DNA from: Tianweitania aestuarii
GTDB lineage: Bacteria; Pseudomonadota; Alphaproteobacteria; Rhizobiales; Rhizobiaceae
Assembly (NCBI RefSeq): GCF_018457165.1
Contig: NZ_JAFMNX010000001.1
Location: forward strand, 868,001 to 932,000
DNA length: 64,000 nucleotides
Direction: 5' to 3'
The number at the start of each line of letters is the position of its first letter. Position 1 is the first letter of the stretch. The notes below the pieces were generated by a model. The model was not told the origin of the DNA. It was given only the letters and a program-made list of their open reading frames with translations, and made no database searches. The translations under genes were made by a program, and so were the position numbers. Of the stretch, positions 46,657-56,425 are shown one piece after another.

Positions 46657-46923
46657 ATGGCACGCTTTGAAATCCTCGACGACCAACCATCTTCGATGGC
46701 CACCACCACCCACGCCGACATCCTTTTCGACCTCGGCTTGATGTACACCACCGGCCGCGATTGCCCGGTTGATCTGGTTGCCGCGCACAAATGGTTCAAC
46801 ATCGCGGCCATCAAGGGCTGCGAACGCGCCAGCAGCATGCGGGCTGAAGTGTCGGCCAGCATGAACAAGGCCGATCTCGCCAAGGCGCTTCGTCAGGCGC
46901 GCGACTGGATGACGGTGCACTAA
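46657..46923 (+). CDS. Short Sel1-repeat-like protein
   Basis: The 88-aa product contains one Sel1/TPR-like motif (DILFDLGLMYTTGRDCPVDL followed by VAAHKWFNIAAIKGCERA), and a final helix (LAKALRQARDWM). One motif and a half is too little for a solenoid, so it may act by binding a partner. It is recognisable as a small protein widely conserved in rhizobia. There is no signal peptide. A GC-rich hairpin with a preceding A-run lies just after its stop. Confidence 0.78.
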   Translation: MARFEILDDQPSSMATTTHADILFDLGLMYTTGRDCPVDLVAAHKWFNIAAIKGCERASSMRAEVSASMNKADLAKALRQARDWMTVH

Positions 46924-46960
46924 AAACAAAAAGGGAGCAGCGCGTTATGCGCCGCTCCCC
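46922..46960 (-). terminator. Terminator of the secreted Pro/His-rich protein gene
   Basis: GGGAGCAGCGC (46933-46943) pairs with GCGCCGCTCCC (46949-46959) with a single A-C mismatch and a 5-base loop. Read on the minus strand it is followed by TTTTTGTTTTTA, so it fits the end of the minus-strand gene that stops at 46994. On the plus strand it may also slow transcription from the Sel1-like gene. Confidence 0.75.
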
Positions 46961-46993
46961 ATCTTGATCTCGGTCCTGGGACCTCAGCGATCC

Positions 46994-47506
46994 TTACTGA
47001 TCGTTGCGATCTTCGCTGGACATATCATCGTTGCTCAAGCGATCGAGCATGCCGTTGACGATGTCGGCACAAGCCTGCATCGGCTCATTGGCCGCGCAGC
47101 GCACATCAAGCTCGACACTGCCATCGTCCTTGGTGTTCAAGCGGAAGCGAGCGCCTTCGTTGCCGCGGGCATGTCTCGGACCACCGCGCCAGTGATGACG
47201 CCCGGGACGATCGCGATCCCAATGGTGTCGACCGGGGCCGCGGCGGGCTTCGTTCTTCATCGCATCGGGCTTGCCGTCATCGGAACCCATGCCATCCATT
47301 TCATCGTCCATCCCGTTGGAGGACTGCGAGTTCTGGCTACCGTTCTGCGCGTCGGCACCCGGAGCAAGTTCTTCCGGCGGTGCTGGCGGCATTGGAGCGG
47401 GTGCAGCTTGCGTCGGAGCAGGTGGTGGGGTGGGGGCAGCGTTCTGAGCATAAGCCGAGCTGGCGAGCAGGGTGAGCGCTGTTGCGGAGGCAATTAGATA
47501 TTTCAT
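46994..47506 (-). CDS. Secreted proline-, His- and Asp-rich protein of unknown function
   Basis: The 170-aa precursor has a Sec signal peptide (residues 1-21, ending SSAYA). A Pro/Ala-rich stretch (about 25-47) is followed by a Ser/Asn/Asp/Met-rich acidic part (NGMDDEMDGMGSDDG), a basic His/Arg/Trp part (RHHWDRDRPGRHHWRGG), and a more ordered C-terminus (RFRLNTKDDGSVELDVRC and CADIVNGMLDRLS) with two Cys that may pair. AAGGAG lies 9 bases before the ATG at 47506, so the longer frame from 47545 is discarded. No family recognised. Metal binding is possible but unproven. Confidence 0.72.
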   Translation of the reverse strand: MKYLIASATALTLLASSAYAQNAAPTPPPAPTQAAPAPMPPAPPEELAPGADAQNGSQNSQSSNGMDDEMDGMGSDDGKPDAMKNEARRGPGRHHWDRDRPGRHHWRGGPRHARGNEGARFRLNTKDDGSVELDVRCAANEPMQACADIVNGMLDRLSNDDMSSEDRNDQ

Positions 47507-47575
47507 GGGGCAGATCTCCTTGTTCCGATCTGCCTGACCAACCACCGGGACTCCCGATGGTTCCTGTAAAACTCT

Positions 47576-48193
47576 TCAACTCATTCCGACATAGCGCCCA
47601 GGACGATGATTGATCGCCAGGATCATGTTGAACATGACAGCACCGATCACGGACAGCACCACTTGCGGCAAGGTCAGCACGGTGAGCGCAATCAGCAGGA
47701 TCACCAGGTCCACTGCGAGCTGGAAGTATCCGGCACGAATGCCGTAGCGATCCTGCAGGTACAGCGCCAAGATGGAAAAGCCGCCAAGGCCCGTTCGGTG
47801 CCGCGCCAGGATCAGCAAGCCCATGCCCTGCAACCCGCCGCCAACAAAGGCTGCGAATAATGGGTCGAGATGAGAAAAGCCGATGAACAGCGGAAAGATC
47901 CGGCTCATGGCGGAGATCAGCACCACCGCGATGAAGGTGCGCACCGCAAAAGGCCAACCCATGCGTGCGACCGCGAAAGCATAGAAGGGCAGGTTGATGA
48001 CGAAGAAGATCGTCCCGAACCCGTAGCCGGTCATATATTGCAACAGCAAGGCCAGACCGGCAGCGCTGCCGGTGGTCAGATGCGTTTGCGTGTAGAAGGT
48101 CAAACCGAGTGCTGCAAAGCCGGTGCCTATGAGAAGTGCAAGCACATCCTCATACAAGCGGTGGCGGCTGGCACTCTCTTCGGTGATCGTCAT
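47576..48193 (-). CDS. YitT-family integral membrane protein
   Basis: The 205-aa protein has about five hydrophobic segments and the YitT features: an N-terminal span with GTGFAALGLTFYTQTHLTTG, the FFVINLPFYAFA span, and the GMGLLILARHRTGLGGFSIL stretch. The family's substrate is unknown; some members are thought to be transporters. It lies just 44 bases beyond the end of the methylcrotonyl-CoA carboxylase alpha gene on the same strand and may be the last gene of that unit. Confidence 0.84.
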   Translation of the reverse strand: MTITEESASRHRLYEDVLALLIGTGFAALGLTFYTQTHLTTGSAAGLALLLQYMTGYGFGTIFFVINLPFYAFAVARMGWPFAVRTFIAVVLISAMSRIFPLFIGFSHLDPLFAAFVGGGLQGMGLLILARHRTGLGGFSILALYLQDRYGIRAGYFQLAVDLVILLIALTVLTLPQVVLSVIGAVMFNMILAINHRPGRYVGMS

Positions 48194-48237
48194 GGCTGGA
48201 CGTTATTCAGCAGAGGCGAAGGCAGCAAGGCTTACGT

Positions 48238-50193
48238 TCACGCTGCCCCCGCTTCTTCGAAAGTAACGAGCACTGTACGATCCTCGACCTGTTCGCCTTG
48301 ACCAACGATGGAGGCAACCACAGCATCGCCCGGCGCGGTGATCGTGTGCTCCATCTTCATGGCTTCGAGCACGAGCAGCGGCTGACCCTTGCTGACCTGA
48401 TCGCCCGGCTTGACGCGCACCAGCTTGACCAGTCCCGGCATTGGGGCGCGAAGACCACCGGAAGCCGCCGCGCTTTCCGCAGCCTGTTCGAGGGGATCTC
48501 GCGAGGCGAGGCTGTAACCGACAGCGCCATCGAACACGGTAAGATGTCCCGGCCAGCGCACTACGTCTTGAACCGCGCTTGCGGGCAGGACGACGGTCCC
48601 GGCATCCGCAAGGCCGACAGTCCAGCGACCACCGGCAAGCGCCGAAATCGTCGCCGTGATCTCGGCGTCTCCTGCGCCGATCTTCACCTGCCGTTGCACG
48701 GGATGGAAATGGGAGTAGCCGCGCAAGCTGGTCCACGGATTGTCCGCAGTCTCTGCCAAGATACCGGCCGCCGAGAGTGCCGCCATGGCTTTGACCGTTT
48801 CCGTCGGCTCAGGCAGCGCGGTCAGCGTGTCTGCCTTGCGCTCGATAAGCCCCGTATCCACGCGCCCAGCCGCGAAATCCGCATCATCAGCCAGCTCGCG
48901 CAGGAACACCGTGTTCGTCACCGATCCCGCGATCTGCGTCGTGTCGATGGCGTCCACCAGTGCGTCCAACGCCGCACGCCGGGTTGGTCCATGCGTCACC
49001 AGCTTGGCGATCATAGGATCATAGAAGGGCGAGATCTGGTCACCGGCGCGCACACCAGTTTCGACACGCAGATCCGGACTTGCGACCGGGAAGGCGAGGT
49101 GGTGCAGGGTGCCGGTTGCCGGCAGGAAGCCCTTTGCAGCATCTTCGGCATAAACACGCGCTTCAAAGGCATGGCCATTGAGCGCGATTTCGTTCTGCGC
49201 CTTTGGCAGCGCTTCGCCTGCAGCAACCCGCAGCTGCCATTCCACGAGATCGATGCCCGTCACCATCTCGGTCACGGGATGCTCGACCTGAAGCCGCGTA
49301 TTCATTTCCATGAACCAGAAGCGGTCGGGATGCAGACCATTCGCACCATCGACAATGAACTCGATCGTGCCGGCGCCGGAATAGCTGATCGCCTGCGCGG
49401 CCTTTACAGCCGAGTTCGTCATGGCAGCGCGCATCTCCGGCGTCATGCCGGGAGCGGGCGCTTCCTCGATCACCTTCTGGTGGCGGCGCTGCGCCGAGCA
49501 GTCGCGCTCGAAGAGATGCACGACATTGCCGTGATTGTCGCCGAACACCTGCACCTCGATGTGGCGCGGCGACAGGATGTATTTTTCCACCAGCACCCGA
49601 TCGTCGCCGAAAGCCGCCTTGGCTTCGCGCCGGGCAGAGGCCAAGGCTTCAGGGAAGGCGTCGGGATCATCCACACGGCGCATGCCCTTGCCGCCGCCGC
49701 CAGCGCGCGCCTTAATGAGCACGGGATAGCCGATCTCGCGCGCCTTGCTGGCCAGCACGACGATCTCCTGCGCTTCGCCGTGATAGCCTGGCACGACTGG
49801 CACGCCGGCTTTCTCCATCAAGCGCTTGGCCGCGTCCTTCAGGCCCATGGCACGGATCGAGTCGGCGGATGGTCCGATGAAGGTGAGGCTGGCAGCCGTC
49901 ACCTGTTCCACGAAGTCCGGATTTTCCGACAGGAAGCCGTAGCCGGGATGGATGGCTTGCGCGCCTGTCTTCTTTGCGGCCTCGATGATCGTGTCGCCGC
50001 GAAGATAGCTTTCGCCCACTGGCGATCCGCCGATATGCACGGCTTCATCCGCCATTTCGACATGCAGCGCGCGCGCGTCAGCATCGGAGTAAACGGCAAC
50101 CGTGCGGATGCCCATGTGGCGAGCGGTGCGGATCACGCGGCAGGCGATTTCGCCGCGATTGGCGATGAGGATCTTGCTGAAAGGCTTTGACAT
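48238..50193 (-). CDS. mccA: Methylcrotonyl-CoA carboxylase biotin-containing subunit
   Basis: The 651-aa subunit has a biotin carboxylase domain (KILIANRGEIACRVIRTA start, ATP-binding RAGGGGKGMRRV, VEHPVTEMVTGIDLVEWQL) and a C-terminal biotinyl domain with the acceptor Lys in VLEAMKMEHTI. With the beta subunit it carboxylates 3-methylcrotonyl-CoA in leucine breakdown. I chose the ATG at 50193, preceded by GAGGTGAGAG, over a GTG at 50202. It lies 10 bases after the beta-subunit gene. Propionyl-CoA carboxylase alpha is similar, but the neighbours fix the substrate. Confidence 0.92.
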   Translation of the reverse strand: MSKPFSKILIANRGEIACRVIRTARHMGIRTVAVYSDADARALHVEMADEAVHIGGSPVGESYLRGDTIIEAAKKTGAQAIHPGYGFLSENPDFVEQVTAASLTFIGPSADSIRAMGLKDAAKRLMEKAGVPVVPGYHGEAQEIVVLASKAREIGYPVLIKARAGGGGKGMRRVDDPDAFPEALASARREAKAAFGDDRVLVEKYILSPRHIEVQVFGDNHGNVVHLFERDCSAQRRHQKVIEEAPAPGMTPEMRAAMTNSAVKAAQAISYSGAGTIEFIVDGANGLHPDRFWFMEMNTRLQVEHPVTEMVTGIDLVEWQLRVAAGEALPKAQNEIALNGHAFEARVYAEDAAKGFLPATGTLHHLAFPVASPDLRVETGVRAGDQISPFYDPMIAKLVTHGPTRRAALDALVDAIDTTQIAGSVTNTVFLRELADDADFAAGRVDTGLIERKADTLTALPEPTETVKAMAALSAAGILAETADNPWTSLRGYSHFHPVQRQVKIGAGDAEITATISALAGGRWTVGLADAGTVVLPASAVQDVVRWPGHLTVFDGAVGYSLASRDPLEQAAESAAASGGLRAPMPGLVKLVRVKPGDQVSKGQPLLVLEAMKMEHTITAPGDAVVASIVGQGEQVEDRTVLVTFEEAGAA

Positions 50194-50203
50194 CTCTCTC
50201 ACC

Positions 50204-51811
50204 TCACATCCGGAAGAGGCCGAACTTGGTTTCGGGGATCGGCGCGTTGAGCGTCGTCGCCAGGCTCAGCGCCAGCACGTCTCGGGTTTTTGCAGGATCG
50301 ATGATGCCATCATCCCAAAGGCGCGCCGAAGAATAGAGCGGGTGGCCTTCGCGCTCATACTTGTCGAGGATCGGCTGGCGGAACGCCGCTTCTTCGTCCG
50401 CACTCCATTCGCCGCCGCGTCGCTCGATGCCTTCGCGCTTGACGATAGAGAGCACCGTCGCTGCCTGTTCGCCCCCCATGACGGATATGCGGGCGTTCGG
50501 CCACATCCAAAGGAAACGCGGGGAATAAGCGCGACCGCACATGCCGTAATTTCCCGCACCGAACGAGCCACCGATGATAACGGTGAGCTTCGGGACCTGC
50601 GCGGTGGCGACGGCCGTGACCAGCTTGGCGCCGTCCTTGGCGATGCCGCCTGCCTCGTATTTGCGGCCCACCATGAAGCCTGTGATGTTCTGCAGGAACA
50701 CCAATGGAATGCGTCTTTGGCAACACAATTCGATGAAGTGAGCGCCCTTTTGGGCCGACTCGGAAAACAGAACACCGTTGTTGGCGATGATTCCGACCGG
50801 CATTCCATGGATATGGGCAAAGCCCGTCACCAGCGTCGTGCCGAAGTTCTGCTTGAACTCGTCGAGCTCCGATCCGTCCACAATGCGGGCGATGATCTCG
50901 CGCACGTCATAGGGCTGGCGCGTGTCTTCCGGCACGATGCCGTAAATCTCATCAGCTGCACGAAGCGGCTGAATCACCTCTCGAAGTTTGAGTGGCATCT
51001 CCCGCTTTCGATTCAGGTTTCTGACGATCCGCCGAAGCTGGGCGAGGGCATGGTCGTCGTTCAGCGCATAATGATCCGCCACGCCTGAAAGCCGCGTATG
51101 CGTATCGGCACCGCCGAGATCTTCAGCCGACACCACTTCGCCGGTTGCAGCCTTCACCAAAGGCGGGCCGCCGAGGAAGATCGTCGCCTGGTTCTTGACC
51201 ATGATGGCTTCGTCGGACATGGCCGGCACATAAGCGCCGCCTGCCGTGCAGGAGCCCATGACGCAGGCGAGCTGCGGAATGCCTCGGGCGCTCATATTCG
51301 CCTGGTTGAAGAAGATGCGGCCGAAATGTTCGCGATCCGGGAACACCTCATCCTGATTGGGAAGGTTCGCTCCGCCGGAATCCACGAGGTACAAACAAGG
51401 AAGATCATTTTCGGCCGCGATCTCCTGCGCCCGCAGGTGCTTCTTGACCGTGAGCGGGTAGTAGGTGCCACCCTTCACCGTGGCATCGTTGACGACGATC
51501 ATGCAGGGCGTGCCCTCGACCATGCCGACACCCGCAATCATCCCGGCCGACGCGATGTCGCCGCCATACATGTCCCAAGCCGCGAACTGCCCTATCTCCA
51601 GGAACGGCGATCCGGCGTCGAGCAGCTGCGCCAGCCTTTGGCGAGGCAGGAGCTTGCCGCGCGCGGCATGACGCTCGCGCGCTTCGACCGGCCCCCCTTG
51701 TTCGACGATGGCTGCCTTGTCCTCCATCTCGGCGACAAGCGCGCGCATGCGCTCTGCATTCGCCTTGAAGCTTTCGGAGGAGGGCGAAATCTGCGTCTGG
51801 ATCACGGACAT
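50204..51811 (-). CDS. mccB: Methylcrotonyl-CoA carboxylase carboxyltransferase subunit
   Basis: The 535-aa subunit carries the two crotonase-like halves of the acyl-CoA carboxyltransferase fold. Motifs typical of the MCC branch are [38 protein letters not shown] and [20 protein letters not shown], the last two forming oxyanion holes for the CoA and biotin substrates. It is encoded between isovaleryl-CoA dehydrogenase (4 bases upstream) and the biotin subunit (10 bases downstream), so the three are one operon. Confidence 0.94.
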   Translation of the reverse strand: MSVIQTQISPSSESFKANAERMRALVAEMEDKAAIVEQGGPVEARERHAARGKLLPRQRLAQLLDAGSPFLEIGQFAAWDMYGGDIASAGMIAGVGMVEGTPCMIVVNDATVKGGTYYPLTVKKHLRAQEIAAENDLPCLYLVDSGGANLPNQDEVFPDREHFGRIFFNQANMSARGIPQLACVMGSCTAGGAYVPAMSDEAIMVKNQATIFLGGPPLVKAATGEVVSAEDLGGADTHTRLSGVADHYALNDDHALAQLRRIVRNLNRKREMPLKLREVIQPLRAADEIYGIVPEDTRQPYDVREIIARIVDGSELDEFKQNFGTTLVTGFAHIHGMPVGIIANNGVLFSESAQKGAHFIELCCQRRIPLVFLQNITGFMVGRKYEAGGIAKDGAKLVTAVATAQVPKLTVIIGGSFGAGNYGMCGRAYSPRFLWMWPNARISVMGGEQAATVLSIVKREGIERRGGEWSADEEAAFRQPILDKYEREGHPLYSSARLWDDGIIDPAKTRDVLALSLATTLNAPIPETKFGLFRM

Positions 51812-51815
51812 GGGA

Positions 51816-52976
51816 TCAGCCTTCTTCCATCATCTCGCGGCCGATCAGCCAGCGGCGGATTTCGCTGGTGCCGGCCCCGATCTCATAAAGCTTGGCATCG
51901 CGCAGAAGGCGGCCGGTCGGATAATCGTTGATATAGCCGTTGCCGCCAAGCAGCTGGATCGCATCCAGCGCGCACTGCGTTGCCTTTTCCGCGGCATAAA
52001 GAATGCAGCCGGCGGAGTCCTTGCGCGAAGTCTTGCCCTCATCGCAGGCACGCGCGACGGCATAGACATAAGCGCGGCAGGCGTTCAGCGTCGTGTAAAG
52101 GTCAGCCATCTTGCCCTGCACCAGCTGAAAGGCGCCGATCGGCTGGCCGAACTGCTTGCGCTCGCGAACATAAGGCACGACAGCGTCAAGGCAGGTCGCC
52201 ATGATGCCGAGCGGGCCGCCCGACAGAACCACGCGCTCGTAATCCAGGCCTGACATCAGCACCTCGACGCCGCGCCCTTCTTCGCCGAGCATGTTCTCGT
52301 AAGGCACTTCGACATCCTCGAAGACGAGCTCGCCGGTGTTGGAGCCGCGCATGCCAAGCTTGTCGAGCTTTTGCGCGACCGAAAAGCCGGCCATGTCCTT
52401 TTCGATCAGGAAGGCCGTGATGCCGCGCGATTTCCGCTCCGGATCCGTTTTGGCGTAAACCACCAGCGTTTCGGCATCGGGACCATTGGTGATCCACATC
52501 TTGGTGCCGTTGAGCACGAAGCGGTCGTTGCGCTTTTCGGCCCGCAGCTTCATCGACACGACATCGGACCCCGAGCCGCTTTCCGACATGGCGAGCGCGC
52601 CGACATGTTCGCCGGAACACAGCTTCGGCAAGTATTTCTGTTTCTGCTCCGCCGTTCCCCAGCGGTTGATCTGGTTGACGCACAGATTGGAATGCGCGCC
52701 GTATGACAGGCCGACGGATGCCGAAGCGCGGCTGATTTCCTCGATAGCCACGACATGGGCGACATAGCCCATGCCCGACCCGCCAAAATCGGGGTCGGCG
52801 GTCATGCCGAGGAGGCCGAGTTCGCCCATCTCCTTCCAGAGCGGGGCAGGGAACTCGTTGCTCCGATCGATCTCCGCGGCTTGTGGCGCAATGCGATCCT
52901 GCGCGAAGCGGCGAACCGTGTCGCGCAGCGCCTCGATGTCTTCGCCAAGGCCGAAATCCATGCTGTTCGTATACAT
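51816..52976 (-). CDS. ivd: Isovaleryl-CoA dehydrogenase
   Basis: The 386-aa FAD flavoenzyme oxidises isovaleryl-CoA to 3-methylcrotonyl-CoA and passes electrons to ETF. It has acyl-CoA dehydrogenase signatures ([17 protein letters not shown], and near the end [20 protein letters not shown]). The catalytic base is E247 in [16 protein letters not shown], the position characteristic of isovaleryl-CoA dehydrogenases and unlike the C-terminal Glu of short- and medium-chain enzymes. It is the first enzyme gene of the unit; the TetR gene lies 15 bases upstream. Confidence 0.95.
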   Translation of the reverse strand: MYTNSMDFGLGEDIEALRDTVRRFAQDRIAPQAAEIDRSNEFPAPLWKEMGELGLLGMTADPDFGGSGMGYVAHVVAIEEISRASASVGLSYGAHSNLCVNQINRWGTAEQKQKYLPKLCSGEHVGALAMSESGSGSDVVSMKLRAEKRNDRFVLNGTKMWITNGPDAETLVVYAKTDPERKSRGITAFLIEKDMAGFSVAQKLDKLGMRGSNTGELVFEDVEVPYENMLGEEGRGVEVLMSGLDYERVVLSGGPLGIMATCLDAVVPYVRERKQFGQPIGAFQLVQGKMADLYTTLNACRAYVYAVARACDEGKTSRKDSAGCILYAAEKATQCALDAIQLLGGNGYINDYPTGRLLRDAKLYEIGAGTSEIRRWLIGREMMEEG

Positions 52977-52991
52977 GCTGCCTCCCGGTAT

Positions 52992-53603
52992 TCAGTCTGT
53001 ATGATCGTGTGCTGCGCCAACAAGGCGCAAGGTCATGATGCTGTAATGGGCAATCAGTTCGTCAACGCTCAGGCGGTCCTGCGGACGGTACCAGACGATA
53101 ACGCCGGTGATCATCTGAATGATCGCCATGGTCGTAAGCGCAGTATCCTCGATGGCAAAGCGGCCAGCGTCAGCGCCTTCTTGAAGGATCGTGCGCAGTT
53201 CGGTTTCATACCGAGCGCGTAAGGCAAGGATCGGCGTCAACTGCTCCGGTGACAGGCTGCGAAGCTCCAGATTGCTGACATGCGTGGTTTCGCGCCGTCC
53301 CAGGTGAAAGCGGATATGATGTTCAACGAAGGCGGATAAACGCTCCGTCGGCTGGTCGACGCCTTTGCTGACCGCACCGTTCCAAGACGTCAGAAGCTCT
53401 TCCATGTGGCGGGACATCAGCTTGAAAAGCAGATCCTGCTTGGTCGGAAAATAGCGGTAAAGCGCTGCAACCTGAACGCCGACTTCGCTGGCAAGCTGGC
53501 GCATGGACACAGCCTCGAAGCCGTGCCGCGCGATAAGACCGGCTGCCGCCAGACGGATCGCCGCTTCCGTTTTTCCCCCGTCTGATCCGATCGTGCGCGC
53601 CAT
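52992..53603 (-). CDS. TetR-family regulator of the isovalerate operon
   Basis: The 203-aa protein has an N-terminal TetR helix-turn-helix (IRLAAAGLIARHGFEAVSM then RQLASEVGVQVAALYRYFPT) and a helical ligand-binding part. It lies 15 bases before ivd on the same strand, so it heads the operon and probably represses it, with an acyl-CoA such as isovaleryl-CoA as likely inducer (inference). The AACGATCGTT palindrome just upstream of its start is a plausible operator. Other bacteria use a MerR-type LiuR for this job. Confidence 0.85.
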   Translation of the reverse strand: MARTIGSDGGKTEAAIRLAAAGLIARHGFEAVSMRQLASEVGVQVAALYRYFPTKQDLLFKLMSRHMEELLTSWNGAVSKGVDQPTERLSAFVEHHIRFHLGRRETTHVSNLELRSLSPEQLTPILALRARYETELRTILQEGADAGRFAIEDTALTTMAIIQMITGVIVWYRPQDRLSVDELIAHYSIMTLRLVGAAHDHTD

Positions 53604-53627
53604 CGATCCTCCTATTGCAAAGAATAA

Positions 53628-53637
53628 AACGATCGTT
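53628..53637. promoter_or_regulatory. Palindrome likely bound by the TetR regulator
   Basis: AACGATCGTT is a perfect 10-base palindrome, 25 bases upstream of the TetR start and about 140 bases before the divergent FadL-like gene. TetR-family operators often have such an ACGNNCGT-like core. A single copy is seen. Confidence 0.45.
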
Positions 53638-53772
53638 CACTTAATTCAAGTGGTGCCTTTAAAGGCGAATTCGTTCCATTCCTGCGCAAAGAATGATCAA
53701 GCGTTGTATTCTTGCACTTCTTAGAAGGTGAGGAGCTTGTTAGGTTCGAGTCACTCAGTTTGGGAGGGGCTT

Positions 53773-55002
53773 ATGTCGACACGCACCGTGGCAACTTTGG
53801 TGTCCGCCGGTATCGCATCCATTTTGCTCGCTGCGCCGTCGCAGGCCGGCGGCTTCAATCGCGGCATCGCGAACCTTGATCCGCTTTATTATACGACCGG
53901 CTTCGGCCTCACGAGCTCGATCACTTACGTGTCGCCGGCACGGTCCTTCTCGAGCGTTTCGGGTGGCCGTATCGTTGCGGGTCGTCCAGGTGCTTTCACG
54001 CAAGGCGAAACCGACATCGTCGAGGATTTCGCTGTTCCCTCGGTGACAGTCGGCGGTCGCGTTGTCGGCGATCTGAGCTGCGCAGGCTCCTACACCCAGC
54101 CCTACGGCGTGGAAGCCAACTATGACGGCCCGATCCGCTTCAACATCGCCCAGCAGAAGCTGGATACGGATGAATACGGCCTGACCTGCGGTTACGGGTT
54201 CGACCTTTCAAAGGGTCGCCTGATGCTGATCGGCGGCGTGTTCTATGAAACGGTGGACTTCACCCAGGCGCGCGATTTCTCGCAGGCGTTCGGCACGGTG
54301 GGCACGAGCCGCATCAAGGTTGAATCCGAAGACGTTGGTTACCGTCTCGGCGTCGGCTACGAGATCCCGGAAATCGCTCTGAAAGCGCAGCTGCTTTACC
54401 GTTCGGAAACGAACCATGATGCGACAGGCGAATATTACAACACGCCTTTCGCGACGCTCGCGACCCTGACTGGACTGACACCACGCCAGGCAGCGGCCAT
54501 CTATGGCAACGCCATGGCTACGTCCGCGAGCACTTCGGCAACCTTGCCGCAGAACCTCGAATTCAGCCTTCAGTCCGGTATCGCGCCGGGCTGGCTGGCG
54601 TTCGGTTCCGTGAAGTGGACCGACTGGAGTGTGTTGAAGCGGATCGAGCTGGTTGAAGGCATCGCCAACCAGACCTTCTCGTCCACCAACTTCTATTTCG
54701 AAGATGGCTGGACGGTCACCGGCGGTGTTGGACACAAGTTCAACGACAAGCTGGGTGCGTCCGTTTCCGTGACCTGGGATAAGGGTGTTACCACCGGTTG
54801 GGACACGCTAACTGACACTTGGAGCTTTGGCGGCGGCGTCGCCTATGACTTCTCCGACAAGTTCCAGCTGCGTGCAGGTGGCGCGGCGATCTATTTCACC
54901 GATGGCGACAAGGACAAGGTCGCCAACGCGCTTGATTACACCGCGACGTCCGACAACGAATGGGGCTACGCCCTTTCGCTGAGCGGCGCGCTGAAGTTCT
55001 AG
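53773..55002 (+). CDS. FadL/OMPP1-family outer membrane transport protein
   Basis: The 409-aa precursor has a signal peptide (residues 1-26, ending PSQA), an N-terminal hatch-like region and an antiparallel beta-barrel ending in the aromatic GALKF expected of outer membrane proteins. The family imports long-chain fatty acids and other hydrophobic substrates. GGGAGGGG precedes the ATG at 53773, so the longer frame from 53728 is not used. It diverges from the TetR-ivd-mcc unit and might share its regulator, which would couple uptake of branched or fatty acids to breakdown (inference). Confidence 0.88.
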   Translation: MSTRTVATLVSAGIASILLAAPSQAGGFNRGIANLDPLYYTTGFGLTSSITYVSPARSFSSVSGGRIVAGRPGAFTQGETDIVEDFAVPSVTVGGRVVGDLSCAGSYTQPYGVEANYDGPIRFNIAQQKLDTDEYGLTCGYGFDLSKGRLMLIGGVFYETVDFTQARDFSQAFGTVGTSRIKVESEDVGYRLGVGYEIPEIALKAQLLYRSETNHDATGEYYNTPFATLATLTGLTPRQAAAIYGNAMATSASTSATLPQNLEFSLQSGIAPGWLAFGSVKWTDWSVLKRIELVEGIANQTFSSTNFYFEDGWTVTGGVGHKFNDKLGASVSVTWDKGVTTGWDTLTDTWSFGGGVAYDFSDKFQLRAGGAAIYFTDGDKDKVANALDYTATSDNEWGYALSLSGALKF

Positions 55003-55011
55003 GCATAAGAA

Positions 55012-56118
55012 CTACGCTTTGCCGGCAGCATCGAGTGCAGCCGGCAAAGCCTTCGCAAAGAGATCGATCTCCGCATCCGGACCGCAGCTGACGCGGATAT
55101 AATGATCGAGCCCTGGTGTCATTGGCTTGCGCACGAAAATTCCGCGCTGGCCGAGTTCCTGCAGAACCCGCATGGCAAACGCGCCATCGGAGCCGCAATT
55201 GATAGCCACGAAGTTTGTGGCCGAAGGCAGGGCTGTGAGACGGTTGTCTTCGGCGATACGGTAAAGCCGTTCCCGGCACCGTTCCACCTTCTTCACCGTT
55301 TCCGCGAGATGCGCCTGATCCTTTAGTGCCGCCAAGGCTGCGACCTGTGTCATGCGCGATATTCCGAAGTGATTGCGCACACGGTCGAACGCGCGGATCA
55401 TCTCGACGTCCCCGATCGCATAGCCGCAGCGCATGCCGGCGAGGCCATAAGCCTTGGAGAAGGTGCGCATGCGCAGCATGTTTGGCCGGATCACGTCGAT
55501 CGGCGGCAAGGTCCCAACCGGCGCGAATTCACCATAGGCTTCATCGAGAATGAGCATGACGTCATCGGGAACCCCGTCGATGAGGCGCATGACATCTTCT
55601 GCCGGCCAGCATGTGCTCATCGGATTGTCGGGATTGGCAAAGTAAACCATTGCCGGCTTCATCTTCAGAACGGCCGCCAGAAGAGCATCGGGATCTTCGT
55701 AATTGCCCTTATACGGTACCGTATGCAGCTGCGCCCCGAAGCCTGCGACATGGTAGTTGAAGGTTGGATAGCCGCCGAGCGAGGTGACAACGGTGGCGCC
55801 GGGCTCAACGAAAAGCCGCACGGCCAGTCCGAGCAGGCCATCAATGCCTTCACCAACGGCAATCTGGCCAGGCTGAATTCCGAGATGGTGCGCCAGTGCT
55901 TGCGTCAGCTCGTAGTTTTCCGGATCGCCGTATTTCCACATCTCATCCGAAGCTGCGGCCATTGCAGCAGCCACTTTCGGCGATGCGCCGAAGCCATTTT
56001 CGTTGGCTCCAAGACGCGCCTTGAAGGAGCGGCCGTTGTTCCGCTCCTGAGTTTCCGGCCCCACGAACGGGACGGTGGACGGCAGCGACTTGGCGAGATT
56101 GGTGAGATGGGGCGGCAT
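55012..56118 (-). CDS. HisC-like PLP aminotransferase
   Basis: The 368-aa fold-type I aminotransferase shows a conserved N-terminal ANENGFGASP loop, FANPDNPMST, LDEAYGEF and the PLP-binding Lys in RTFSKAYGLAGMRCGY. It resembles histidinol-phosphate aminotransferase, but with no other his genes nearby it may work on aromatic amino acids or another substrate. A 10-bp inverted repeat (55017-55026 with 55040-55049) lies inside its last codons and may end transcription of the convergent FadL gene. Confidence 0.85.
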   Translation of the reverse strand: MPPHLTNLAKSLPSTVPFVGPETQERNNGRSFKARLGANENGFGASPKVAAAMAAASDEMWKYGDPENYELTQALAHHLGIQPGQIAVGEGIDGLLGLAVRLFVEPGATVVTSLGGYPTFNYHVAGFGAQLHTVPYKGNYEDPDALLAAVLKMKPAMVYFANPDNPMSTCWPAEDVMRLIDGVPDDVMLILDEAYGEFAPVGTLPPIDVIRPNMLRMRTFSKAYGLAGMRCGYAIGDVEMIRAFDRVRNHFGISRMTQVAALAALKDQAHLAETVKKVERCRERLYRIAEDNRLTALPSATNFVAINCGSDGAFAMRVLQELGQRGIFVRKPMTPGLDHYIRVSCGPDAEIDLFAKALPAALDAAGKA

Positions 56119-56425
56119 CGGAAAACCTTTGGGATCGTAGAGGCGGCTTAGCGAGGATTATCGCCAGCCGCAACGCACCCGTTTGTTGAAGAGCTACGAT
56201 GGTCAGCCTAGGCGTGAATGCGTCTGGAACCTGTTTGCGCCTCGCGGATTAGCAGCCTGTAGTCGCGATCTTCGTGCCTGCCACCACATGATTGACCAAT
56301 CGACGGGCGCAGCTGGCGCGTGGTCGAGGAACGCAGCTCTGCTAGACACTGAGCAACGCCTCGTCCCGCCTTTGGAGCTCTCTCCACAGCGTCGTGTCCC
56401 TTTCGCAAGAGACCACGAGGATCGC
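56119..56425. other. Intergenic region upstream of the molybdenum hydroxylase operon
   Basis: These 307 bases between two divergent genes should hold the promoters of both. The frame of the first hydroxylase gene stays open back to 56183, but its translation there is Cys/Arg-rich and not protein-like. No operator or riboswitch was recognised. Confidence 0.4.

Noticed and set aside
48298-50190. 630-aa plus-strand frame opposite mccA
   Set aside because: Exact shadow of the biotin carboxylase gene, with improbable His/Arg-rich composition.
55017-55049. 10-bp inverted repeat as a classical terminator of the FadL gene
   Set aside because: The repeat is exact but has a 13-base loop, no T-run, and lies inside the coding end of the convergent aminotransferase gene.
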